DNA from: Lawsonibacter sp.
GTDB lineage: Bacteria; Bacillota; Clostridia; Oscillospirales; Oscillospiraceae
DNA length: 7,761 nt
Assembly (NCBI GenBank): GCA_022798855.1
Contig: JAAWNI010000103.1
Span: 1 to 7,761, forward strand
Direction of reading: 5' to 3'
Shown here piece by piece: positions 1 to 5,411 of this stretch; the first letter of the stretch is position 1, and every line of letters starts with the position of its first letter. Position numbers and translations under genes: made by a program. The notes beneath the pieces are model-generated. The model made no database searches. It had not been told where the DNA came from and saw only the letters and a program-made list of their open reading frames with translations.

Positions 1-2
1 AC

Positions 3-1115
3 AAGGAGCACGGCGGGGTATACACCTGCCTGGACCGGAAGGGCGAGATCTACTCCACCGACAAGAGCGTGTGGATGCAGGGCCGGTGCGGCTGGATCTA
101 CGCCTTCCTGTGCCACAGCTACGGCGTGAAGCAGGAGTGGCTGGACGCGTCGAAGAGCTGCCTGGACTTTATGGAGCAGTACTGCTTCAACCATGACTGC
201 GGCGACCGGATGTACTTCACCGTCACCGCGGAGGGCAGGCCCCTGCGCCAGCGGCGGTACTACTTCTCCGAGGCCTTCTGCGCCATCGCCAACGCAGAGT
301 ACTACGCCGCCACCGGGGACAAGCCCCGGCTGGAGCGGGCCCGCCAGTGCTACGACCTGTACTGGGGCCTGAGCCAGGGCGGGCCCGACCCGGTGGGCAT
401 GGGCCCCAAGACCATCCCGGAGACCCGGTCCGGCCGGGCTTTCGGCGCGCCCATGATCATCCTCAACGTCACCGGCGTGATGATGCGCGCCGACCCGGAG
501 CGCAAGGCCCTCTATGAGGAGCGGGCCCAGAAATGCGTGGACGACATCTTCCAGTACCACGTCAAGCCCGACTTGAAGTGCACCCTGGAGAACGTGGACG
601 TGGACGGCACCCCCCGGCTGTACTACACCGAGGGCCGCACCGTCAACCCCGGCCACGACATCGAGGGCGTCTGGTTCCTGCTGGAGCACGCCCAGCGCAC
701 CGGGGACAAGGAGCTGGTAAAAAAGGCGGCCCAGATGTTCGACTGGGCCATCGAAGCCGGCTGGGACAAGGAGTACGGCGGACTGCTCTACTTCACCGAC
801 TGCCTGGGCAAGCCCCCCGAAGCCTACGAGCACGACATGAAGCTGTGGTGGCCCCACAACGAGATTTTGATCGCCTCCATGATGCTCTACCGGGACACCG
901 GCGAGGAGAAATATCTGGACTGGTTCTATAAGACCCTGGACTACTGCAAGGAGCACTTTGCCGACCCGGAGTTCGGCGAGTGGTACGGCTACCTCCGCCG
1001 GGACGGCCTGCCCACACAGCCCAGCACCAAGGGCAGCACCTTCAAGGGCCCCTTCCACATGCCCCGGAGCATGATCCTGGTGGACAAAATGATGGACGAG
1101 ATTCTGGCGCGGTAA
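3..1115 (+). CDS. N-acylglucosamine 2-epimerase (AGE family), 3' part
   Basis: The gene enters from the left edge in frame at base 3; 370 codons are visible. The family interconverts N-acetylglucosamine and N-acetylmannosamine in the cytoplasm, a step used when ManNAc from sialic acid is fed into GlcNAc metabolism. Family landmarks, numbered from the first visible codon, are HGG (3-5), WMQGR (24-28), PGHDIEGVWFLLE with His218, MKLWWPHNE (His285, Glu287) and FKGPFHMPR with His352. His218 and His352 are 134 residues apart, the same spacing I recall for the catalytic His248/His382 pair of porcine renin-binding protein. By that alignment about 30 N-terminal residues lie outside the window. The GTG at 69 is internal, because conserved family sequence continues upstream of it. 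The C-terminal third resembles the mammalian enzyme more than cellobiose 2-epimerases, so a GlcNAc/ManNAc activity is favoured, though the superfamily also contains sugar isomerases. Confidence 0.93.
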   Translation, partial: KEHGGVYTCLDRKGEIYSTDKSVWMQGRCGWIYAFLCHSYGVKQEWLDASKSCLDFMEQYCFNHDCGDRMYFTVTAEGRPLRQRRYYFSEAFCAIANAEYYAATGDKPRLERARQCYDLYWGLSQGGPDPVGMGPKTIPETRSGRAFGAPMIILNVTGVMMRADPERKALYEERAQKCVDDIFQYHVKPDLKCTLENVDVDGTPRLYYTEGRTVNPGHDIEGVWFLLEHAQRTGDKELVKKAAQMFDWAIEAGWDKEYGGLLYFTDCLGKPPEAYEHDMKLWWPHNEILIASMMLYRDTGEEKYLDWFYKTLDYCKEHFADPEFGEWYGYLRRDGLPTQPSTKGSTFKGPFHMPRSMILVDKMMDEILAR

Positions 1116-1124
1116 TTTTCCCGG

Positions 1125-1150
1125 GGGCGGCTATCAGCCGCCCGCTTTAA
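1125..1150 (+). terminator. Hairpin after the epimerase gene, weak terminator
   Basis: Bases 1125-1132 (GGGCGGCT) pair perfectly with 1136-1143 (AGCCGCCC) around a 3-nt ATC loop, 9 nt after the epimerase stop codon. Only a short TTT follows (1146-1148), so this is at best a weak intrinsic terminator or an mRNA 3'-end stabiliser. The stem resembles the hairpin at 1177-1195 (GGGCGGAT/ATCCGCCC), so it may instead belong to the same palindromic repeat family. Confidence 0.45.
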
Positions 1151-1167
1151 AAGGAAACCGAAATTTT

Positions 1168-1200
1168 TGTAGGAACGGGCGGATAATATCCGCCCCTACA
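1168..1200. repeat. Interrupted palindromic element (TGTAGG...CCTACA)
   Basis: Outer arms TGTAGG (1168-1173) and CCTACA (1195-1200) enclose an inner stem GGCGGAT (1178-1184)/ATCCGCC (1188-1194) with a 3-nt AAT loop. A 4-nt bulge lies on the left side. It is non-coding and has no T-run after it. Its GTAGG/CCTAC ends are shared with the larger palindromic pair starting at 1232, which suggests members of a dispersed intergenic repeat family rather than a dedicated terminator. Repetition elsewhere in the genome cannot be seen from one window. Confidence 0.5.
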
Positions 1201-1231
1201 TCAAATCTCCCAACGGATGCTCCTTTTCGCC

Positions 1232-1313
1232 GTAGGGACACGGCTTGCCGTGTCCGCATACCAACAATCCGGAAGCTCTTAAAACCGGCGGCCACGGCAA
1301 GCCGTGGCCCTAC
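1232..1313. repeat. 82-bp paired palindromic repeat (BIME/MITE-like)
   Basis: The ends form a 24-bp imperfect inverted repeat with 22 of 24 positions matching (1232-1255 against 1290-1313), beginning GTAGGG and ending CCCTAC, with 34 nt between. Each arm is itself a perfect 9-bp palindrome with a 2-nt centre: GGACACGGC-TT-GCCGTGTCC at 1236-1255 and GGCCACGGC-AA-GCCGTGGCC at 1290-1309. Both mismatches are compensated within their own arm, so each palindrome is preserved. There is no open frame of note. The architecture matches paired REP elements or a small non-autonomous MITE. It sits 28 nt upstream of the regulator's start codon and is probably transcribed into its leader. Confidence 0.65.
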
Positions 1314-1341
1314 ACCCCAAATCCCCGAATGGAGGTACAGC

Positions 1342-2187
1342 GTGGAGAAAAACATCCTGGCCCAGATGAAGCAGGAATACGACAGCTTCACCCGCTCCGA
1401 GCGGAAGATTGCCGACTACGTGCTGAAGCATCAGAAGGAGACGCAGTACATCAGCATCACCGATCTCAGCGCGGAGTGCGAGGTAGCGGTGTCCACCGTG
1501 TCGCTTTTCTGCCGGAAGCTGAAGCTGGCCGGGTTCAACGACTTCAAGCTGGAGCTGGCCCGGGCGTCCCTGCCCGCCGGGGGCGCGGGCCAGCCGGCGG
1601 AGGACGCCCCCCTGGAGGACCCCACGGTCATGGGCCGGGTGCTCCACACCGTCCAGGCGGAGCTGAACAACGCCTATAACATGCTGTCCGAGCCCTCCGT
1701 CACCCGGGCGGTGGACCTGCTCCGGGGGGCGGGGCAGGTGGTCTGCCTGGGCCAGGGCAACCACGCGGTGGTGGCTCTGGCGGCCTGGGCTCAGTTTTCC
1801 ACCACCTCCCCCAAGTTCAAGACCATCCAGGACTCCCACATGCAGATCGTCACCCTGTCCACCCTGTCCAGGGAGGACGTGGTGCTCTACTTCTCCTACT
1901 CCGGGGCCACCCACGAGGTGCTGGAGGCGGCGGAGGTCATCCGGGGCCGGGGGGCCAGGCTGATTCTGGTCACCCGGTATCTCAACTCCCCCGCCAGCGC
2001 CTACGCCGACACGGTGCTGCTGTGCGGCCCCAACGAGCAGCCCTTCCAGTTCGGCTCCTCCGCCGCCCTCATCGCCCAACTCTATGTGGTGGAGGTGCTC
2101 CTCAGCGAGTTCATCCGCCGGGATCCGGAGGGGGCGGAGCGCAGCAGGCAGTCGGTGGGCAAGGCGCTGACCCAGAAATGTGTATGA
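1342..2187 (+). CDS. RpiR-family transcriptional regulator (HTH + SIS)
   Basis: This 281-residue cytoplasmic DNA-binding protein has the usual length and layout of the family. Residues 1-75 form the RpiR-type helix-turn-helix, with ITDLSAECEVAVSTVSLFC near 39-57 followed by KLAGFNDFKLEL. A Gly/Ala/Pro-rich linker spans about 76-93. A SIS phosphosugar-binding domain occupies about 115-250, with VVCLGQGN (133-140) and the YFSYSGATHEVLEAAE strand-loop-helix (183-198). The GTG start is chosen because GGAGG at 1331-1335 lies 6 nt upstream and the family N-terminus begins there. Members sense sugar phosphates or amino-sugar phosphates, and some (the NanR type) control sialic acid genes. The neighbouring epimerase and importer fit such a role. 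The likely operator is the inverted repeat at 5259-5321. The effector is not deducible from sequence. Confidence 0.92.
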   Translation: MEKNILAQMKQEYDSFTRSERKIADYVLKHQKETQYISITDLSAECEVAVSTVSLFCRKLKLAGFNDFKLELARASLPAGGAGQPAEDAPLEDPTVMGRVLHTVQAELNNAYNMLSEPSVTRAVDLLRGAGQVVCLGQGNHAVVALAAWAQFSTTSPKFKTIQDSHMQIVTLSTLSREDVVLYFSYSGATHEVLEAAEVIRGRGARLILVTRYLNSPASAYADTVLLCGPNEQPFQFGSSAALIAQLYVVEVLLSEFIRRDPEGAERSRQSVGKALTQKCV

Positions 2188-2201
2188 CCGCAACCCCCTT
2201 T

Positions 2202-2206
2202 GGAGG
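2202..2206 (+). promoter_or_regulatory. Shine-Dalgarno site fixing the DUF624 start
   Basis: GGAGG lies 5 nt before the ATG at 2212. An upstream in-frame TTG at 2200 would overlap this site and has no site of its own, so translation most likely begins at 2212. Confidence 0.75.
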
Positions 2207-2211
2207 ACCTT

Positions 2212-2859
2212 ATGAGCGAGTTTTTCAACCCGGAAAAGGGAATATGGGCCTGGCTGTCCACCCTGGTGGACGTGGTTGGGCTGTCGGTGCTGTGGATTGC
2301 CCTGTGCCTGCCGGTGGCGACCATCGGCCCGGCCACGGCGGCGCTGTACTACACCGTGGTCAAATGCGTCCGGGGGCGGGAGGGCGGGGCCTTCGGGTAC
2401 TACCTCCGCTCCTTCCGGGACAACTTTAAAACCGGGCTGCGGACGACCCTCATCCTTATCCCGGCGGCGGCTGTGCTGCTGGCGGTCCACCACATCGCCC
2501 GCTGGTACGGGACGCGGGTGGGGGGATTCCTCTACATCCTCTACGCCGCCCAATACTTCGCCCTGATGCTGCCGGCGGGGGTGCTGTGCTGGCTGTTCCC
2601 CCTGCTGGGCCGGTTCGACTGCAACGTGAAAAACCTGTTCGGCACCGCCTTCCGGCTCACTATGGTCCACCTGCCCAGCACTGTGGTCATCGTGCTGCTG
2701 ACGGCCCAGGCTGTAGCCCTCTGCGTTGCCCTGTGGTGGCCGGTGGTGTTCGTCCCCGTAATTGCCATGCTGCTGGCCTCCCTGTTCACCGAGCGGGTCT
2801 TTCGAAAATACGCCCCGGAGCTGGCTGAGCCGGAGGAAGCCCCCGAAGAAGAGGAATGA
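2212..2859 (+). CDS. DUF624 / YesL-family membrane protein
   Basis: This 215-residue integral membrane protein matches the DUF624 (YesL) family, small proteins of unknown biochemical role usually encoded with carbohydrate ABC importers and sugar-degradation genes in Bacillota. The N-terminus MSEFFNPEKGIWAW and the segment LPVATIGPATAALYYTVVK (about 33-51) are typical of the family. Hydrophobic segments lie near residues 17-38, 77-94, 104-130, 146-170 and 172-192. A charged loop between the first two (53-75, with RSFRDNFKTG) is also characteristic. The C-terminus ends in an acidic tail (AEPEEAPEEEE), probably cytoplasmic. The gene begins 24 nt after the regulator's stop and is probably cotranscribed with it. 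The family assignment is firm; the function is unknown. Confidence 0.87.
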   Translation: MSEFFNPEKGIWAWLSTLVDVVGLSVLWIALCLPVATIGPATAALYYTVVKCVRGREGGAFGYYLRSFRDNFKTGLRTTLILIPAAAVLLAVHHIARWYGTRVGGFLYILYAAQYFALMLPAGVLCWLFPLLGRFDCNVKNLFGTAFRLTMVHLPSTVVIVLLTAQAVALCVALWWPVVFVPVIAMLLASLFTERVFRKYAPELAEPEEAPEEEE

Positions 2860-2862
2860 AGA

Positions 2863-2890
2863 AACGCGCCTGGAATATTCCGGGCGCGTT
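2863..2890. terminator. Hairpin between convergent genes, possible bidirectional terminator
   Basis: AACGCGCC (2863-2870) pairs with GGCGCGTT (2883-2890). The stem extends inward through a G-T pair and three Watson-Crick pairs to an ATAT loop, about 12 bp in all. It starts 3 nt after the DUF624 stop and lies 23 nt beyond the end of the minus-strand SUKH gene. On the minus strand the stem runs straight into TTTCTTC. On the plus strand the T-run comes 11 nt later (2902-2906). It therefore fits minus-strand termination slightly better and may serve both genes. Confidence 0.6.
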
Positions 2891-2913
2891 GGCGCATTGA
2901 CATTTTTCAGATT

Positions 2914-3561
2914 TCAAACAAGCCCTAGTCCAAGCAGTTTTCTCCAGGCCAAAGCATTTGGCTGTTCAGGATCTATGCCGCCTGTTTCCATATTGAGAAA
3001 TGGTTCAAGACTGTAGAAATCATCGCCTACCAAACCGAGTTTTAAAAGACTATTGACGTAATTCTCAAAACAGCCAGCTACCTGGGGAAGCCCCTCATAG
3101 TCTGCGTCATGGCTATAATAAACAATCGGCTTTTGATTTCCGGCAGGCGCAGTATCGAACAAGATCAAATCCCCATTGCCCACTTGGCTTAATAATATTT
3201 TTTGCTCTAAAAATGGAAGATTTCTTGGATTTTGTGTGAACCAATAGATTTCGCTGTCCAAATATTGTTCCGCATTCCAATAAAGCCGTCCGTTTTCCGG
3301 ACAATTAAAGGGTAATTGTTGTCCTTTTTTAAACCAATCGTCAGTGTAAATACCCCATGAAATATCTACCTTTCCAGCTACCGCAGTCAAAAAATAGACA
3401 AAATCAGCTGGAAATGGAACGCCATATCTGCGTTCGATTTCATCGACCAGCTCCATGCTGGCTGGCTCACCGATTTCAAACTCAAAGATTTCCCCATTCG
3501 CAGCTAATACACATCGCCTTATCTCATTGAGCATTTCCAGAAAATTAGCTCTATCTATCAT
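2914..3561 (-). CDS. SMI1/KNR4 (SUKH) family protein
   Basis: This 215-residue soluble protein has SUKH-superfamily features: a helix ELVDEIERRYGVPFPADFVYFL (37-58), a central QVGNGDLILFD (126-136) followed by PIVYYSHD (145-152), and a closing helix FENYVNSLLKLG (165-176). The tail NALAWRKLLG is common in bacterial members. Known bacterial SUKH proteins include immunity proteins that neutralise polymorphic or contact-dependent toxins; no toxin gene is visible here. AGGAGG at 3572-3567 lies 5 nt before the ATG and supports the start. A -10-like CATAAT (3587-3582) is present but no convincing -35, so the gene may be read from the DUF4261 gene 51 nt upstream. Its base composition is clearly AT-richer than both flanks (60-base samples of 28% and 52% G+C), which suggests recent acquisition. 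Confidence 0.8.
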   Translation of the reverse strand: MIDRANFLEMLNEIRRCVLAANGEIFEFEIGEPASMELVDEIERRYGVPFPADFVYFLTAVAGKVDISWGIYTDDWFKKGQQLPFNCPENGRLYWNAEQYLDSEIYWFTQNPRNLPFLEQKILLSQVGNGDLILFDTAPAGNQKPIVYYSHDADYEGLPQVAGCFENYVNSLLKLGLVGDDFYSLEPFLNMETGGIDPEQPNALAWRKLLGLGLV

Positions 3562-3612
3562 TGGAACCTCCTAAATCTTGCATTATGCCTTTTGGGACTC
3601 GTTTTATGTTGT

Positions 3613-4437
3613 TCAGACCTGGCCGCCCACAATGAACAGCGCGCCTTTCAGCTCCTTGAAAACCGACGGATTCCCGGGGGTAAACTCAATGGTATCCATG
3701 TTTTGATAGAGCTCCTGGCCGGTAATCTGGAACAAGGACATGAGGTACAGCTTCTCGTGGAGCTCCGGCCAGGGTGATTTCGCGTCCAAAAACCACAGCT
3801 CCAGAAAACCGAACTCTTTCAGCCCCCAGGTGCCCACCATGGGGAACTCCCCCTTCTGTCCGCTGCGGATGCCGACCCAGAGGGGGGCGGGGAAATAACC
3901 CGGGTCCTCCCAATTTTGCTCCAGGAGCTCTGCGTACCGGAGGTATATCCGGCGGCTGATGAGCAGCTCGGCGCTGGCCGTGAAGACGCCCACGGCCCCC
4001 TCCATCCGGACCAGCGTCCCGGCCAGGCGGGTGAACAGGCGGCAGACCCGGCGCTTGTCCGCCAGCGACCTCCCCCCGCCCTTCTGGGCCAGCACCAGGA
4101 AGGCCTTGTGGGCCAGCATCTCCTCCCGCTCCTGGGGGGAGAACAGCCCCTCCTGCAGCGACGCCAGGTCATAGACCTCCGCCGGGTGGGGCATGGGCAT
4201 ACGGCTGCAAAAGAACTCCACCCCCTCCAGCCGGAGGGTCATGGCGGGGGCGTTGGGGGCGCTGTTGTCCGTGGAGGCCAGGGCCCGGGGCCCGAAGCGG
4301 TCCTCCACGGCCTTGGCCACGGCGTCCCACCCCACATCGGCCCCCAGAAGGACCACGGCGGAGGTATCAGGCTCCGGGGGGGTACTGGCGGAGCGGGCCG
4401 GCTCCTTTTTCCGCTTAAAACGGTCAAAAAAACCCAT
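3613..4437 (-). CDS. Probable DUF4261-domain protein
   Basis: This 274-residue protein has no signal peptide or membrane segment. It opens with a basic MGFFDRFKRKKEP tail and a Pro/Ser/Ala-rich linker (about 14-26). The body resembles DUF4261 proteins as I remember them: EFFCSRMPMPHPAEV (74-88), HKAFLVLAQKGG (110-121), and GTWGLKEFGFLELWFLDA (202-219) followed by a helix and MDTIEFTPG (247-255). Length fits that family, whose function is unknown. Start choice: GAGAGGG lies 5 nt upstream of the ATG, with a further GGAGG just beyond it. It follows the SGNH hydrolase by 21 nt and precedes the SUKH gene by 51 nt on the same strand, so the three may form one transcript. It keeps the high G+C of the host, unlike the SUKH gene. 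An immunity-like role is only an inference from that neighbour. Confidence 0.65.
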   Translation of the reverse strand: MGFFDRFKRKKEPARSASTPPEPDTSAVVLLGADVGWDAVAKAVEDRFGPRALASTDNSAPNAPAMTLRLEGVEFFCSRMPMPHPAEVYDLASLQEGLFSPQEREEMLAHKAFLVLAQKGGGRSLADKRRVCRLFTRLAGTLVRMEGAVGVFTASAELLISRRIYLRYAELLEQNWEDPGYFPAPLWVGIRSGQKGEFPMVGTWGLKEFGFLELWFLDAKSPWPELHEKLYLMSLFQITGQELYQNMDTIEFTPGNPSVFKELKGALFIVGGQV

Positions 4438-4458
4438 ATTTACCCTCTCCTCCGCCTG

Positions 4459-5112
4459 TCAGGGCAGCAGGCCCGGCACCGCCTGGGCCAGCAGCTCGGC
4501 CAGCTGGGCGTGGCCCTTTCTGGTCAGGTGCATCCCGTCCACCTGGTTGAACTCGCAGTCCTTGGCGTCCAGATAGTGGGCCCCCACCAGCTCGGCGGTC
4601 TTTTTGTAGTACTTGGGCAGCTCACGGGATTTCTCCAGACAGCCCTTCCCCATGGGCGCGCCGCACTCGGCCGCTTCCATCTCCGGGCGGATGGGGGGCG
4701 GGCAGACGATGAGGATGTTGGGGGCGTGGGCCCCCCAGCAGTCCACGCTCTGGGCCTTGCGGACCAGCCGCTCCATGCCGATGGCGATGCAGGAGGCGTT
4801 GGCCCCCAGGCGCTCCTTGGTATCGTTGGTGCCCAGCATAATGATGAGCAGGTCAATCACCTCGTGGCTCTTCAGCAGGGAGTAGAGGACGGTCAGGGCG
4901 TCCATCGTCTCGTGGAGGGGGTCTGGGAAGACGGTGGTGCGGCCGGACAGCCCCTCCTCCGCCACCAGGAAGCCGGGGCCCAGGGCCTTTTGCAGCAGGC
5001 AGGTCCAGCGCTCGTCCTCGTTGAAGCGGATGCCTCCGTCGGCACAGTCGGCGGGGTCGGCACAGTAGCCGTGGGTGTTGGAGTCCCCTAAGCATAAAAT
5101 GTGTTTTTTCAT
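4459..5112 (-). CDS. SGNH/GDSL hydrolase, MsAcT-like arylesterase/acyltransferase type
   Basis: A 217-residue protein with all SGNH blocks. Block I is ILCLGDSNTHGY, with the nucleophile Ser11. The EEGLSGRTT segment (about 52-60) carries the block II Gly. Block III is IIMLGTNDTKE (Gly-X-Asn-Asp near 92-95). Block V is DGMHLTRKGH, supplying catalytic Asp and His. The RW...L..LG..F.VAEEGLS.RTT and LGTNDTK stretches closely follow the Mycobacterium smegmatis acyltransferase/arylesterase (MsAcT) as I remember it. No signal peptide is seen, so it is cytoplasmic. The ATG at 5112 is preferred over the one at 5124: the family begins M-x-K-x-ILC-x-GDS, AGGA lies 11 nt upstream of it, and for the 5124 start the same AGGA abuts the ATG. 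The natural substrate is unknown; deacetylation of imported acetylated sugars is plausible from context. Confidence 0.9.
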   Translation of the reverse strand: MKKHILCLGDSNTHGYCADPADCADGGIRFNEDERWTCLLQKALGPGFLVAEEGLSGRTTVFPDPLHETMDALTVLYSLLKSHEVIDLLIIMLGTNDTKERLGANASCIAIGMERLVRKAQSVDCWGAHAPNILIVCPPPIRPEMEAAECGAPMGKGCLEKSRELPKYYKKTAELVGAHYLDAKDCEFNQVDGMHLTRKGHAQLAELLAQAVPGLLP

Positions 5113-5183
5113 GATCCGTCCCATCCTTTCACGATGTTTTAAAAAATAGGGAGTCTTTTTTCCCTCTGTGCGCTATAACAATA

Positions 5184-5211
5184 AGAGTAGCAGAATTCTT
5201 TTGTTTGTCAA
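5184..5211 (-). promoter_or_regulatory. Candidate promoter for the minus-strand SGNH unit
   Basis: On the minus strand a consensus TTGACA (5211-5206) is followed after 16 nt by TACTCT (5189-5184), preceded by TGC, which gives an extended -10 TGn. The -10 hexamer itself matches the consensus at only three positions, so this is a moderate candidate. Transcription from here would read into the SGNH hydrolase about 70 nt further on. Confidence 0.45.
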
Positions 5212-5258
5212 GGCAAACCATTTCGACTTTTTTCGGTTCTATAGGTAAAAGTGCACAA

Positions 5259-5321
5259 AAATCGAAATTATTTTTGTTACATCCTCTAAATTTCCACATT
5301 TTGCAAAAATAATTTCGATTT
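5259..5321. promoter_or_regulatory. Perfect 18-bp inverted repeat, candidate RpiR operator
   Basis: Bases 5259-5276 and 5304-5321 are exact reverse complements (core ATCGAAATTATTTTTG / CAAAAATAATTTCGAT) separated by 27 nt, giving a 45-bp centre-to-centre distance. Each arm contains a 14-bp imperfect palindrome (CGAAATTATTTTTG, 10 of 14 symmetric positions), so each could hold one dimer. The right arm ends 3 nt before the TTGACA box of the importer promoter, so occupancy could block RNA polymerase. The left arm lies 47 nt from the divergent candidate -35. AT-rich palindromes are usual RpiR targets. Assignment to the RpiR protein encoded at 1342 is an inference. Confidence 0.65.
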
Positions 5322-5324
5322 CGA

Positions 5325-5353
5325 TTGACAGGCGGGCCGCCATCTTGTATAAT
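5325..5353 (+). promoter_or_regulatory. Consensus sigma-A promoter of the sugar importer
   Basis: TTGACA (5325-5330) and TATAAT (5348-5353) are both perfect consensus boxes with the optimal 17-nt spacer. Transcription should start near 5360, leaving a leader of roughly 50 nt before the binding-protein ATG. A promoter this strong normally needs repression, consistent with the inverted repeat immediately upstream. Confidence 0.9.
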
Positions 5354-5411
5354 TTACACATTGACCCCAGCCTTGCAGTTACATTTTTTGTGAATTAAAG
5401 GAGGAACCGCA

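Noticed and set aside
69..71. GTG at 69 as the start of the epimerase
   Set aside because: Conserved epimerase sequence (HGG...WMQGR) is in frame on both sides of it, so it is an internal valine codon.
1159..1169. CGAAATTTTTG upstream of the regulator, resembling the arm of the 5259-5321 inverted repeat
   Set aside because: It is 3 bases shorter than the CGAAATTATTTTTG arm, has no partner arm and overlaps another palindromic element; chance similarity in an AT-rich patch is likely.
1182..1187. GATAAT as a possible -10 box for the regulator
   Set aside because: It is part of the hairpin stem and loop at 1177-1195, and the base run 17 nt upstream bears no resemblance to a -35 box.
1279..2670. 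Minus-strand open frame of 463 codons across the regulator and DUF624 genes
   Set aside because: It runs antisense through two well-supported genes and an intergenic repeat, and its translation is Gly/Gln/His/Arg-rich with no domain.
3916..5091. Plus-strand open frame of 391 codons opposite the SGNH and DUF4261 genes
   Set aside because: It spans two recognisable minus-strand genes and the gap between them, and its product is compositionally biased without motifs.
5122..5124. Upstream ATG for the SGNH hydrolase (adds MGRI)
   Set aside because: The purine-rich AGGA overlaps this ATG, leaving no room for ribosome binding, while it is suitably placed for the ATG at 5112, which also matches family N-termini.
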